A stretch of 64,000 nucleotides of DNA from Phycisphaerae bacterium (GCA_022072085.1 JAJVII010000012.1:62001-126000); one strand, 5' to 3'. Shown: positions 51,474-60,419, numbered from the stretch's first letter. Notes: generated from the letters alone by a model not told the origin. A program made the numbers and translations.

Positions 51474-52943
51474 TCAATTCGCCTGGCGCATCGCGCCGAC
51501 GCCCAGCGAGGCCATCAGGCAGCGGGCCTCGACGTTCAACAGGTGCGAGTGCAGCACCATGTGTTTGAGGTGGTGGATGCTGATCCAGCGGCAGTTCTCG
51601 TCCGGCGGGTCGGCCCAGTCGGGATCGACCTGGACGATCCGGTTGTGGTTGTTCTCGCGGAAGAAGCGGCCGCCCTCCTCCGATTGCAGCGTGTCGACCC
51701 AGCAGCGACCGAACGACGGATCCAAGGCCTCGGCCAGGTAGGCCGGCGGGTCGTCGGGATTCTCGTCCTGCGGGAAGCACTGGACCGTCGGCCCGATTTC
51801 CAGCACGTCCGCGTTGCCCGGCTCCAGCTTGGCCTGCACCAGCAGTTCGGCCCGGCCCTGGCGGACCCGCAGGAAGTAGGTCATCAGCCCCACGCTCAGC
51901 GGCCGGACGATCGGCTGATACCAGGCGGGCACCTCCCGGTTGCTTGCCTCGACCCGGACGCCGATCACCTCGAACATTCGCCCCTGCTCGTGGCGGATGA
52001 CCGAGTCGGTGACCTGCCAGCCGCGCATGTCGCGCGGGCGGACCGGCTCGACGGTCTGGGCGGCCAGGAAGCGCCGCCCGGCCAGCCAACGCAGGTCGGC
52101 CGCGTAGGCCGGACTGTCCACCGGTCGGGTCAGTGTGTCCATCAAGGCCGCTTCCAGCTCGCTGGTCGGCCGGGCGAGGCGGCCGGTTTCCAGACCGGCC
52201 GCCCGCTCGATGCGAGCAACGCAATGCTCGGCGTCGCCGGCGCCGGAGGCTTCGTCCGCATCAAGCGGGATGCAACTGAGCACCGTGCGGGCATCCATGT
52301 TGACCACGTTGTCCTGCCGCAGCAGCCGGAGGATCTGGCCGAGGGTCAGCCAGCAGAAGTCCTCCCGGACGGCCACCTCCTCGGTGGTTTCCACGACGAT
52401 GTTGCGGTTCAACTTGCGGAAGAAGCGGCTGCCCTGTTCGCTCTGGAGCGAATCGACCAGGACCCGCCCGCGCGATCGGTCCAGGAAGTATTCCAGGTAG
52501 TGCGGCGAGCGGCCCTGGTGGATGCGCATGTAATTGCTTCGCGTGGCCTGAACTGTCGGCGAGATCTGGATGTAGTTGATGTTGCCCGGCTCCATCTTCG
52601 CCTGGGCCAGGAAGTGCAGCACGCCGTCGATCCTCTTGACGAGGAAACCGAGGATGCCGATCTCCGGCTGGTGGAGGATCGGCTGATCCCACTCGCCCGG
52701 CCGGGGCGATTCCTGCCGGACGCGCAGGCCGTCGACGCTGAAGAACCGGCCGCTCTCGTGGCTCAGACCGCCGGTGCGCGGGTCGAACCGCCAGCGCTCC
52801 AGCCGGTCGAAGGGGACCGGCTCGATGACGAACCGGTGCTGCCGGGCCCGGTCGTCAAACCAGGCGGCGAAGGCGCCGTTGGGCATCGGGCGGCTGTCCT
52901 CGCACAGGGCCGAAGCCAGCAGATGCAGCGAGTCGCGGCTCAT
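51474..52943 (-). CDS. NDP-hexose 2,3-dehydratase (EvaA/TylX3 family)
   Basis: 489 aa. ATG 52943 overlaps the rfbA stop by 4 bp and has GGAAGG upstream. The protein is two copies of the same domain: [33 protein letters not shown] and [20 protein letters not shown] in the first half are repeated as [34 protein letters not shown] and [20 protein letters not shown] in the second, the hallmark of EvaA-type enzymes. It removes water from dTDP-4-keto-6-deoxyglucose at C2-C3, giving a 2-deoxy sugar after reduction. These enzymes are best known from actinomycete antibiotic clusters. Confidence 0.9.
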   Translation of the reverse strand: MSRDSLHLLASALCEDSRPMPNGAFAAWFDDRARQHRFVIEPVPFDRLERWRFDPRTGGLSHESGRFFSVDGLRVRQESPRPGEWDQPILHQPEIGILGFLVKRIDGVLHFLAQAKMEPGNINYIQISPTVQATRSNYMRIHQGRSPHYLEYFLDRSRGRVLVDSLQSEQGSRFFRKLNRNIVVETTEEVAVREDFCWLTLGQILRLLRQDNVVNMDARTVLSCIPLDADEASGAGDAEHCVARIERAAGLETGRLARPTSELEAALMDTLTRPVDSPAYAADLRWLAGRRFLAAQTVEPVRPRDMRGWQVTDSVIRHEQGRMFEVIGVRVEASNREVPAWYQPIVRPLSVGLMTYFLRVRQGRAELLVQAKLEPGNADVLEIGPTVQCFPQDENPDDPPAYLAEALDPSFGRCWVDTLQSEEGGRFFRENNHNRIVQVDPDWADPPDENCRWISIHHLKHMVLHSHLLNVEARCLMASLGVGAMRQAN

Positions 52944-53824
52944 GCCCGGGCCTTCCGCTGGAGCAGGTACTCGCGGACGTAATCGAAGTAGATGCTCTTG
53001 TTGCCGGCGATCCGCTGAAGCATTTCGTCCGGGCTGATGAAGCCCATGTGGACGGCGATCTCCTCCAGACAGGCGATCTTCAGCCCCTGCCGCTTCTCGA
53101 TAGCCTGCACGAAGCTGGTGGCCTCGGCCAGGCTGTCGGGGGTGCCGGTGTCCAGCCAGGCCGTGCCGCGGCCGAGCAGGTTGACCTTCACGCGGCCCTG
53201 CTGGAGGTAGAGGTTGTTCAGCGAAGTGATCTCCAGTTCGCCTCGCGCCGACGGGGTGACCTGGGCGGCCAGGTCGCAGACCTGGCTGTCGTAGTAATAC
53301 AGCCCGGTGACGGCATAGTTGCTCTTGGGCTGCTTGGGCTTTTCCTCGATGCTGACGACGTTGCGGTCCTTGTCGAACTCGACCACGCCGTAGCGCTGCG
53401 GGTCGGAGACGCGATAGCCGAACAGGACGGCCCCGCCCTGGGCGGCTGACTCGCGGGCCTTCTGGAGGCTGGGGGCCAGACCGGCCCCGAAGAAGATGTT
53501 GTCGCCCAGCACGAGGCAGCCGGGCCCGCCGGCCATGAAGTCCCGGCCGATCAGGAACGCCTGGGCCAGCCCTTCCGGCCGAGGCTGCTCGGCGTAGCCG
53601 AGCCGGATGCCCCACTGGCTGCCGTCGCCCAGCAGCTTGCGATAGAGCGGCAGGTCGGTCGGGGTGGAGATGACCAGCACCTCGCGGATGCCCGACAGCA
53701 GCAGGACGCTCAGCGGGTAGTAGATCATCGGCTTGTCGTAGACCGGCAGCAACTGCTTGCTGACGGCCGTGGTCATCGGGTAAAGCCGCGTGCCGCTGCC
53801 GCCGGCCAGGATGATGCCCTTCAT
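52940..53824 (-). CDS. rfbA: Glucose-1-phosphate thymidylyltransferase
   Basis: 294 aa, normal RmlA length, from ATG 53824 with AAAGGAG upstream. Signature [20 protein letters not shown] at residues 1-20, [34 protein letters not shown] and [20 protein letters not shown]. It makes dTDP-glucose from glucose-1-phosphate and dTTP, the first step of dTDP-deoxysugar synthesis. It overlaps rfbB upstream and the 2,3-dehydratase downstream by 4 bp each, so the three are translationally coupled. Confidence 0.96.
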   Translation of the reverse strand: MKGIILAGGSGTRLYPMTTAVSKQLLPVYDKPMIYYPLSVLLLSGIREVLVISTPTDLPLYRKLLGDGSQWGIRLGYAEQPRPEGLAQAFLIGRDFMAGGPGCLVLGDNIFFGAGLAPSLQKARESAAQGGAVLFGYRVSDPQRYGVVEFDKDRNVVSIEEKPKQPKSNYAVTGLYYYDSQVCDLAAQVTPSARGELEITSLNNLYLQQGRVKVNLLGRGTAWLDTGTPDSLAEATSFVQAIEKRQGLKIACLEEIAVHMGFISPDEMLQRIAGNKSIYFDYVREYLLQRKARA

Positions 53825-54906
53825 CGTTTGGCTCCTTTCGGGTCGCGGCCGACGCCGAGACGCTCGCCGGCGTACTTCCCCTCGCGGATGGGCCGCCACC
53901 ACCACTCGTTGTCCAGGTACCACTGCACCGTCTTGCGGATGCCGGTGTCGAAGTTCTCACGGGCCCGCCAGCCCAGTTCGTCCTCGATCTTCGTCGCGTC
54001 GATCGCATATCGCAGATCGTGCCCGGGGCGGTCCGTGACGAAGGTGATCAGGCCGCGATAGGGCCCGTCCGCGTGCGGGCGCAGTTCGTCCAGGATGTCG
54101 CAGATCGCCTGGACGACCTGGAGGTTCGTCCGCTCGTTGCGCCCGCCGATATTGTAGGTCTGGCCCGGCCGCCCGCGCGTGACGGCCAGCCACAGCGCCC
54201 GGGCGTGGTCCTCCACGTAGAGCCAGTCGCGGACGTTCTCGCCCTTGCCGTAGACCGGCAGCGGCTTGCGATGCAGGGCGTTGAGGATGACCAGCGGGAT
54301 CAGCTTCTCGGGGAAGTGATAGGGACCGTAGTTGTTGGACGTGTTGGTCACCAGCACCGGCAGGCCGTAGGTATGGAACCACGCCTGCACGAGGTGATCG
54401 CTGGAGGCCTTGGACGCCGAGTAGGGGCTCCGCGGGTCGTAGGGCGTCCGTTCGGTGAACAGGCCCGTCGCCCCCAGGCTGCCGTACACCTCGTCGGTCG
54501 AGATGTGGTGGAACCGGAACGCCGCCCGTGCGTCCGCCGGCAGCTTGTCCCAGTACTCCCGGGCCGCGTCCAGCATCGTATAGGTTCCGACGACATTGGT
54601 CTGGATGAACGTCGCCGGTCCGTCGATGCTGCGATCCACGTGGCTCTCAGCCGCCAGGTGCATCACCGCGTCGGGCCGGAAGTCGGCGAAGACCGCCCCC
54701 ATCGCCGGCCGATCGCAGATGTCCGCCCGCACGAACCGGTAGTTGCCCTTGCCCTCGATCTGGCGGAGCGAGGAGAGATTGCCGGCATAGGTCAGCTTGT
54801 CGACGTTGCAGACCTCCTGGCCCAGCTCGCCAACGAGATAACGCACGACCGCCGACCCGATGAATCCCGCGCCGCCTGTCACCAGAACCCTGCGTGCCTT
54901 GTCCAT
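53821..54906 (-). CDS. rfbB: dTDP-glucose 4,6-dehydratase
   Basis: 361 aa from ATG 54906 (AGGGAG upstream). An extended SDR with [20 protein letters not shown], the catalytic [13 protein letters not shown], the [15 protein letters not shown] Tyr-Lys pair and [20 protein letters not shown]. It forms dTDP-4-keto-6-deoxyglucose using bound NAD. It is the first gene after the terminator-like hairpin and conserved leader element in the gap 54907-55171, suggesting that its transcription is controlled separately from nrdJ. Confidence 0.96.
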   Translation of the reverse strand: MDKARRVLVTGGAGFIGSAVVRYLVGELGQEVCNVDKLTYAGNLSSLRQIEGKGNYRFVRADICDRPAMGAVFADFRPDAVMHLAAESHVDRSIDGPATFIQTNVVGTYTMLDAAREYWDKLPADARAAFRFHHISTDEVYGSLGATGLFTERTPYDPRSPYSASKASSDHLVQAWFHTYGLPVLVTNTSNNYGPYHFPEKLIPLVILNALHRKPLPVYGKGENVRDWLYVEDHARALWLAVTRGRPGQTYNIGGRNERTNLQVVQAICDILDELRPHADGPYRGLITFVTDRPGHDLRYAIDATKIEDELGWRARENFDTGIRKTVQWYLDNEWWWRPIREGKYAGERLGVGRDPKGAKR

Positions 54907-54950
54907 GGGCGCTCCCTGGCTGAGCCGGACGGAACCGTCCCGGTCAGAGC

Positions 54951-54993
54951 AGACTTCGTCCCCGTCGGCTGCGCGCACGTCCGCAACGCAACC
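54951..54993 (-). promoter_or_regulatory. Conserved leader element, copy 1 (hairpin plus invariant tail)
   Basis: On the minus strand GGUUGCG (54993-54987) pairs with CGCAGCC (54973-54967) around a 13-base loop. The invariant tail GACGGGGACGAAGUCU follows directly (54966-54951). The 24 bases 54951-54974 are identical to 58224-58247 upstream of wecB. The element ends 44 bp before rfbB. Confidence 0.6.
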
Positions 54994-55022
54994 CGTTCAG
55001 ATCGCACAAGCTACGAACACAA

Positions 55023-55051
55023 ATCGTCCAGCCTCCCAACGGCCGGACGAT
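55023..55051 (-). terminator. Hairpin terminator or attenuator after nrdJ
   Basis: In the minus-strand RNA an 11-pair stem (AUCGUCCGGCC with GGCUGGACGAU, one G-U pair) closes a seven-base loop and is followed by UUGUGUU. It lies 120 bp after the nrdJ stop and just upstream of the leader element of rfbB. The U-tract is imperfect. Confidence 0.5.
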
Positions 55052-55171
55052 CCAGTGCTCAAGTCACTGTCATTCATCGACGCGAAGACGCACTGCCGTG
55101 AATCAACAATCCGCACACCCGGACGGCCGGCCCGTTCCTCTGGCCCGGATCGGATCGGGCGGCGCCGTTTC

Positions 55172-57064
55172 TCAGCCATCCGCCTGCATGCCCGGGGGCA
55201 ACTCGCCCCTGGCGTCGGCGTTGACCAGAGCCATCGGCTGACGGTCGCGGCATCCGTCGCGATAGACCGTCACGCCCTTGCACCGCAACTGGTAGGCCCG
55301 CCGATAGACCCGGTCGACCTGCTCGACGGTCGCCTCGCGGGGAAAGTTGATGGTCTTGGAAACGGCTGAGTCGCACGACTCCTGGAACGCCGCCTGCTGA
55401 CGCAGGTGCCATTCCGGGCTGAAGTCGTGGGCGCAGACGAAGAGTCGTCGGACCGGCTCGGGGACCTCGGCCATCTCGGCCAGCGAACCGACGCGGGCGA
55501 TGCGCTCCATCAGCTCGTCGCTGTGGAAGCCGCCCGCCCGTGCAACGCGCTCGAAGACCGGATTGATCTCGATCAGCCTCTGACCGTCCATGACGTTGCG
55601 GACGAAGGCCAGCGAGAAGACCGGCTCGATGCCGGCCGAGCAGTTGGCGATGATGCTGATGGTCCCGGTGGGCGCCACCGCGGTCGAGCAGGCGTTGCGC
55701 ATCTTCCGCCGGTGGACCGTCTGCCACGTCGAGCCGGGCCAGTTGGCAAAGCAGCCGCGCTGCTCAGCCAGTTCCTCGCCGGCCGCGTGGGCCTGTTCCT
55801 GCACGAAGCCCATGAACCGCCGGCCCCACTCGGCCCCCTCTTCGCTGTCGTAGGGGACGCCCAGCTTGAACAGGGCGTCGGCATAGCCCATGACCCCCAG
55901 CCCGATCTTGCGGTTGGCGTCGCACATCTCGGCGATCCGGGGCAGCGGGTAGCGGTTGGCGTCGATGACGTTGTCCAGCAGGCGGACGGCCCATCGGATC
56001 GCCTGGCCGAGACCTTCCCAATCCACTGTCGCGACGCCGGGCCCGGTGGAGTCGACGAACGCCGCGAGATTCACGCTGCCCAGGTTGCATGCCTCGTACG
56101 GCAGCAGCGGCTGCTCGCCGCAGGGATTGGTGGCCTCCATCCGCCCGACATGCGGCGTGGGATTGGCCTGGTTGATCCGGTCGATGAAGACCACGCCCGG
56201 CTCGCCGGTGGCGTGGGCGTTGGCGACCAGCGCCCGCCAGACATCGCCGCGCGACCAGAATCGGCCGGCGGCGGCAGCGCCGGGCCCCTGGCCGTCGGCA
56301 GCAGGCAGCGAGCGGAGGTCGTACTGGTGGATGTCCAGGCTTCGCGGGAGCAGGAACCGTTCGCCCGTCCGCGGATTGCGGACGACGTGCGCGGCGTCCG
56401 GGTCGGCCAGCAGGCCCTCCATCCACTCGTCGGTGATCTTCACCGAGAGGTTGTAGTTGGTCAGGCAGGCGAGGTCCTGCTTGGCGTTGAGGAACTTGAG
56501 GATGTCAGGATGATCGACAGCCATCATCCCCATGTTGGCGCCGCGACGCAGGACGCCCCGCTGGATGGCGTTGGTCGCCTCGGAGAAGGCCTTCAGAAAA
56601 CTGATCGGGCCGGACGCCGTCCCGCCGTTGCCGCTGATGCTGTCGCCGGCCGGCCGCAACTCGTCGAAGGCGAAGCCGGTCCCGCCGCCGGCCTTCTGGA
56701 TCAGGGCGGTGTCCCGGATCGACTCGAAGATCCCCTCGACCGAGTCGGGGACCGGCAGCACAAAGCAGGCCGACAGGGTCCCAGCCTGGCGCCCGGCGTT
56801 CATCAGCGTCGGGCTGCTCGGCAGGAAGCGACGGCTGGCCATCATCCCGTAGAAGCGGCGACGCCACAGGGCCACCTCTCCGTCGTCCGCCCCGTGGATC
56901 GCTTCGACCTCGGCCAGCGTGCGGCTGACCCTGTCAAACAGTTCCTGCGGCGTTTCGACGACCCGGCCGGTCTCGTCCTTGCGGAGGTAGCGGTCCTCCA
57001 GCACGCGCCGAGCGTTGGCTGACAACTCCGGCGCAACGGCGTTCATGTCGTCAAGAGATGTCAT
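55172..57064 (-). CDS. nrdJ: Adenosylcobalamin-dependent (class II) ribonucleotide reductase, short form
   Basis: 630 aa. Class II features: GTLSACFVLPVPDSVEGIFE (redox cysteine), GGTGFAFDELRPAGD, the radical site NPCGEQPLLPYEACNLGSVN (Cys and Glu) and PTGTISIIANCSAGIEPVF (second redox Cys region is near here). It reduces ribonucleotides to deoxyribonucleotides. The protein stops at GELPPGMQADG, soon after KGVTVYRDGCRD; the roughly 100-200 residue TSCPD/C-terminal region with the redox Cys pair of standard NrdJ is absent. Its place between wecB and the dTDP-sugar genes is unusual. There is no ATP-cone. Confidence 0.85.
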   Translation of the reverse strand: MTSLDDMNAVAPELSANARRVLEDRYLRKDETGRVVETPQELFDRVSRTLAEVEAIHGADDGEVALWRRRFYGMMASRRFLPSSPTLMNAGRQAGTLSACFVLPVPDSVEGIFESIRDTALIQKAGGGTGFAFDELRPAGDSISGNGGTASGPISFLKAFSEATNAIQRGVLRRGANMGMMAVDHPDILKFLNAKQDLACLTNYNLSVKITDEWMEGLLADPDAAHVVRNPRTGERFLLPRSLDIHQYDLRSLPAADGQGPGAAAAGRFWSRGDVWRALVANAHATGEPGVVFIDRINQANPTPHVGRMEATNPCGEQPLLPYEACNLGSVNLAAFVDSTGPGVATVDWEGLGQAIRWAVRLLDNVIDANRYPLPRIAEMCDANRKIGLGVMGYADALFKLGVPYDSEEGAEWGRRFMGFVQEQAHAAGEELAEQRGCFANWPGSTWQTVHRRKMRNACSTAVAPTGTISIIANCSAGIEPVFSLAFVRNVMDGQRLIEINPVFERVARAGGFHSDELMERIARVGSLAEMAEVPEPVRRLFVCAHDFSPEWHLRQQAAFQESCDSAVSKTINFPREATVEQVDRVYRRAYQLRCKGVTVYRDGCRDRQPMALVNADARGELPPGMQADG

Positions 57065-57100
57065 GGGTTGGCCCGCCCCCCGAGTCTCTCTATCGTGCGG

Positions 57101-58186
57101 TCAGCCGGCCAGCACGCGGACGATCCGCTCAGCCGTCTTGCCGTCCCACAGGGGCGGACGGGCAACGGCGACCTGGGTCCGCATCGACTCGACGAAACCG
57201 GCCCATATCTTCTCGGCGTCGGTGCCGACCAGGCGGTTGCCGCCGACCTCGCAGGTGACGGGCCGTTCGGTGTTCTCGCGCAGAGTCACGCAGGGCGTGC
57301 CCAGAATGGTCGTCTCCTCCTGGATGCCGCCGGAGTCGGTGAGCACGACCGAGGCGTCGGCCATCAGCCCCAGGAACTCCAGGTAGCCCTGCGGCTCGAG
57401 CAGGCGGATGGCCCCGCCGCTGGACGCGACGCTCTGGAGCAGACCGAAGGTCTCCATCCGCGCCCGCGTCCGCGGGTGGACGGGGAAGACCACCGACGTC
57501 CGCTCGGCGACCCGCACGATGGTCGACCAGATTCGCTTGAAGGTCGTCGGGTCGTCCACGTTGCTCGGCCGGTGGAGGGTCACCAGGGCGAAGGCCTTGG
57601 GCGTCAGACCCAGGGCGGCGGTCGTGTTGCGGGCCTTGGCCTTTTCCAGGTTGGCCAGCAGCGTGTCGATCATCACGTTGCCGACTAGGTGCACCTTCTC
57701 GTCCGGCACGCCCTCGGCCTTGAGGTTGGTCACGCCCGACGGCTCGCTGACGAACAGCAGGTCGCTGATCGCGTCGGTCAGGACGCGGTTGATCTCCTCG
57801 GGCATCGCCCGGTCGAAGCTGCGCAGGCCGGCCTCGACGTGGGCGACCTTGATGCCCAGTTTGGCAGCCACCAGGGCGCAGGCGATCGTCGAGTTAACGT
57901 CGCCGACGACCAGAACCATGTCGGGCTTGCGTTCGAGGCAGACCGGCTCAAAGCGTTTCATGATCTCTGCCGTCTGAACGGCGTGACTGCCGCTGCCGAC
58001 CTCCAGGTCGATGTCGGGGCGCGGAATGCCCAACTCCTCGAAGAAGAGCTGGCTCATCTTGTGGTCGTAGTGCTGGCCGGTGTGGACCAGGAGGGGTTCA
58101 ATGGAAGGGGCGGCCTGGTAGGCCCGCATCAGGGGCGCAATCTTCATGAAGTTCGGCCGGGCGCCGACGATATTGATGATCTTCAA
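57101..58186 (-). CDS. wecB: UDP-N-acetylglucosamine 2-epimerase (non-hydrolysing)
   Basis: 361 aa from TTG 58186, chosen because AGGAG lies nine bases upstream and the family normally starts at KIINIVGARPNFMKIAPLMR. Other landmarks are LLVHTGQHYDHKMSQLFFEE, HVEAGLRSFDRAMPEEINR with the catalytic Glu/Asp-His set, and VVLTDSGGIQEETTILGTPC. It interconverts UDP-GlcNAc and UDP-ManNAc. The WecA-like and GT56-like proteins of the window would fit a ManNAc-containing repeat like that of enterobacterial common antigen. The gap upstream holds a copy of the conserved leader element. Confidence 0.95.
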   Translation of the reverse strand: MKIINIVGARPNFMKIAPLMRAYQAAPSIEPLLVHTGQHYDHKMSQLFFEELGIPRPDIDLEVGSGSHAVQTAEIMKRFEPVCLERKPDMVLVVGDVNSTIACALVAAKLGIKVAHVEAGLRSFDRAMPEEINRVLTDAISDLLFVSEPSGVTNLKAEGVPDEKVHLVGNVMIDTLLANLEKAKARNTTAALGLTPKAFALVTLHRPSNVDDPTTFKRIWSTIVRVAERTSVVFPVHPRTRARMETFGLLQSVASSGGAIRLLEPQGYLEFLGLMADASVVLTDSGGIQEETTILGTPCVTLRENTERPVTCEVGGNRLVGTDAEKIWAGFVESMRTQVAVARPPLWDGKTAERIVRVLAG

Positions 58187-58223
58187 GTTCCGTGACTCCT
58201 GTCGAGTTCTCTTGGATGTGGAT

Positions 58224-58266
58224 AGACTTCGTCCCCGTCGGCTGCGCCGGACATTTCGGCGCAACC
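58224..58266 (-). promoter_or_regulatory. Conserved leader element, copy 2 (hairpin plus invariant tail)
   Basis: On the minus strand GGUUGCGCCG (58266-58257) pairs over all ten bases with CGGCGCAGCC (58249-58240) around loop AAAUGUC, followed directly by GACGGGGACGAAGUCU (58239-58224). The last 24 bases of the site are identical to copy 1. The stem base changes between the copies but pairing is kept. The element ends 37 bp before wecB, in the 180-bp gap after the nusG-like gene. Confidence 0.65.
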
Positions 58267-58366
58267 TATTTAATAACATACAATTATGACTATACGACCC
58301 GCGTTCTCCACCACAGCCGTGGCATCCCGCAGGCCCGCTCGCTCTATCGACTTTACGCGACGCCGC

Positions 58367-58912
58367 TCATGCGGGTTCGAGCTGATCGGCGTCGATTTCG
58401 ACCGCCGCGCCCTGGCCCAGCATGCTTACCAGCAGCACGAATCGATCACGCCCCTTGAGCCGGTCGACGAAGCCCTCCAAGCCGGCCAGCGGACCCGCGA
58501 TGATCCGGCAGGCCGTACCCGGCCTGAAGCGTGTTACCGGTCCGACAGGCTGATCGGCATGAAGCATCCTGCGGATGCCTTCCAGTTCGCCGGCGAGCCT
58601 GGCCTGGTCAGCCACCTCGATCGTGCGGACCAGACGCCCGGTCGCCAGCGCCGCCAGACGAGCTTCCTCGTCGCCGCACAGGAACAGGTAGCCGGGGAAC
58701 AGCACGACCCGGCTGCGCCATCGACGGCCTTTGCTGCGTAACCACTTGTCATACATCGGCAAGAAATAGCACCTGCCTGAACGGGCAAGCTCCCAGGCCA
58801 ACGCCTTTTCCTGACGCGGCTTGCAGTGCCCCACCCACCAGCGCCCGGTAAACGAGTCAATCGGCGATTCTTCCGGACGGGCCAGCGGCGGGTTGTCCTT
58901 GGAGTTGAGCAT
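58367..58912 (-). CDS. NusG/RfaH-family transcription antitermination factor
   Basis: 181 aa from ATG 58912 (weak ribosome site). The NGN domain runs from RWWVGHCKPRQEKALAWELA near residue 23 through SRVVLFPGYLFLCGDEEARL; the C-terminal KOW domain is GTACRIIAGPLAGLEGFVDR near residue 135. Specialised NusG paralogs (RfaH, UpxY, LoaP) let RNA polymerase read through long polysaccharide operons. Here the gene is first in such an operon, with its own 180-base leader. The presence of two matching hairpin elements downstream suggests its target. Confidence 0.88.
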   Translation of the reverse strand: MLNSKDNPPLARPEESPIDSFTGRWWVGHCKPRQEKALAWELARSGRCYFLPMYDKWLRSKGRRWRSRVVLFPGYLFLCGDEEARLAALATGRLVRTIEVADQARLAGELEGIRRMLHADQPVGPVTRFRPGTACRIIAGPLAGLEGFVDRLKGRDRFVLLVSMLGQGAAVEIDADQLEPA

Positions 58913-58965
58913 ACAAACTCGCGGATTACGAATGAAGACTACGGAGGCGGGCCGAGCGTCTGTTC

Positions 58966-59013
58966 CCGGACTCGGGGGTCTGGGCAATCCTGATGCCCGA
59001 GTCCGGTTGCCCA
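58966..59013 (-). promoter_or_regulatory. Alternative hairpins in the leader of the NusG-like gene
   Basis: Two overlapping inverted repeats: an 11-pair stem (CCGGACTCGGG at 59006-58996 with CCCGAGTCCGG at 58976-58966) and a 7-pair stem (TGGGCAA at 59013-59007 with TTGCCCA at 58987-58981). The 5' arm of the longer stem lies in the loop of the shorter one with no spare bases, so they should exclude each other. Confidence 0.5.
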
Positions 59014-59096
59014 ATCCACCCGGCAAGCAAGGCGATTTGTCCGGAACAGGCAGGCGGTCCGGAACTCATCTGCCTATTGCAGAATGCCAGGAATGT

Positions 59097-59124
59097 AGTA
59101 TATACGGGCCAGTTGCTTACGCAA
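59097..59124 (-). promoter_or_regulatory. Candidate promoter of the NusG-led polysaccharide operon
   Basis: On the minus strand TTGCGT (59124-59119), 16-bp spacer, TATACT (59102-59097). Transcription would start near 59090 and give a leader of about 180 bases that includes the alternative hairpins. The -35 is weak, the -10 good. Confidence 0.4.
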
Positions 59125-59150
59125 TGCAAGAGCCGTTCTCGAATGGCCCA

Positions 59151-59179
59151 TTGACAAGTGGACGGTTTGTCGCTACTAT
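59151..59179 (+). promoter_or_regulatory. Sigma70-type promoter of sat
   Basis: TTGACA at 59151-59156, 17-bp spacer, TACTAT at 59174-59179: the best promoter match in the window. It is divergent from, and about 27 bp away from, the candidate promoter of the polysaccharide operon. Leader length to ATG 59223 is about 36 bases. Confidence 0.7.
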
Positions 59180-59222
59180 TCCCCCTTTTCCTATGGGATT
59201 TGTAGACTTAATGGAGAGCCTG

Positions 59223-60419
59223 ATGATCAAGCCCCACGCCGCAGACGCCCTCAAGCCCCTCTACGTCGCCGACGACGCCGCCCGCAAGAAGCTGGCCGCC
59301 GAGGCCGCGAAGCTGCCCTCCATCGTGGTCAGCTCGGCCGCCGCCGCCAATGCCGTGATGCTCGGCAGCGGCTACTTCACCCCGTTGTCAGGATTCATGA
59401 ACCTGGCCGACGCCCTGAGCATCGCCAGGAACATGCACGCCACCTGTGGCCTGCTGTGGCCGGTTCCCGTTCTCAACGTCGCCCCGGCCGACAAGCTCGG
59501 CAGCGTCAAGGCCGGCAGCCGCGTCGCCCTGCGCGACCCCAACGTCGAGGGCAATCCGGTCATCGCCGTGCAAGACGTGAAGTCCATCGAGACGATCAGC
59601 GACGAGCAGATGGAGGCCCTGCTCCAGGGCGTCTTCCGCACCAACGACCCCAAGCACCCCGGCGTGGCCGCTTTCACATCGACTGGCCGAACCGTGCTGG
59701 CCGGCCCGATCCAGGTGCTCAACTACTCCTACTTCGCGACCGAGTTCCCCGACACCTTCCGCACGGCCGTCCAGATCCGCGAGGAGATCGCCAAGCGCGG
59801 CTGGCAGAAGGTCGTCGCCTTCCAGACCCGCAACCCGATGCACCGGGCTCACGAGGAGCTCTGCCGCATGGCCCAGGAAGCGGTCAACGCCGACGGCATC
59901 CTTGTCCACATGCTGCTGGGCAAGCTGAAGGCCGGCGACATCCCGGCCGACGTCCGCGACGCCTGCATCCGCAAGATGGTCGATGTCTACTTCCCGCCCA
60001 ACACGGTGATGATCACCGGCTACGGGTTCGACATGCTCTACGCCGGCCCGCGCGAGGCGGTGCTGCACGCGATCTTCCGCCAGAACGCCGGGGCGACGCA
60101 CTTCATCGTCGGCCGCGACCACGCCGGCGTGGGCAAGTATTACGGCCCGTTCGACGCCCAGGCGGTCTTCGACGAGATCCCGGCCGGCGAGTTGAAGATC
60201 GAGGTCTTCCGCGCCGACCACACCGCCTACAGCAAGAAGCTGGACAAGGTCGTGATGATGAAGGACCACCCCGACCACAAGCCCGAGGACTACGTGATGC
60301 TCAGCGGCACGGCCGTCCGCGACATGCTGGCCGCCGGCAAGCCGCTGCCGCCGGAGTTCGCTCGTCCCGAGGTGGGCGCGATCCTGATGAAGTATTACCA
60401 GAACGAGGCCGGCGCGTAG
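59223..60419 (+). CDS. sat: Sulfate adenylyltransferase (ATP sulfurylase)
   Basis: 398 aa, the length of single-domain bacterial Sat. ATG 59223 is chosen because GGAGAG precedes it; ATG 59211 lies within that site. Motifs: VVAFQTRNPMHRAHEELCRM (QxRNPxHxxH), GATHFIVGRDHAGVGKYYGP and TMISGTAVRD-like VMLSGTAVRDMLAAGKPLPP near the C-terminus. It makes APS from sulfate and ATP. With cysC downstream and the divergent sulfotransferase operon it supplies activated sulfate. Confidence 0.95.
   Translation: MIKPHAADALKPLYVADDAARKKLAAEAAKLPSIVVSSAAAANAVMLGSGYFTPLSGFMNLADALSIARNMHATCGLLWPVPVLNVAPADKLGSVKAGSRVALRDPNVEGNPVIAVQDVKSIETISDEQMEALLQGVFRTNDPKHPGVAAFTSTGRTVLAGPIQVLNYSYFATEFPDTFRTAVQIREEIAKRGWQKVVAFQTRNPMHRAHEELCRMAQEAVNADGILVHMLLGKLKAGDIPADVRDACIRKMVDVYFPPNTVMITGYGFDMLYAGPREAVLHAIFRQNAGATHFIVGRDHAGVGKYYGPFDAQAVFDEIPAGELKIEVFRADHTAYSKKLDKVVMMKDHPDHKPEDYVMLSGTAVRDMLAAGKPLPPEFARPEVGAILMKYYQNEAGA

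Noticed and set aside
58966-59013. H-type pseudoknot of the two leader stems
   Set aside because: There are no bases between the two 5' arms to cross an 11-pair stem, so alternative pairing is more likely than a pseudoknot.
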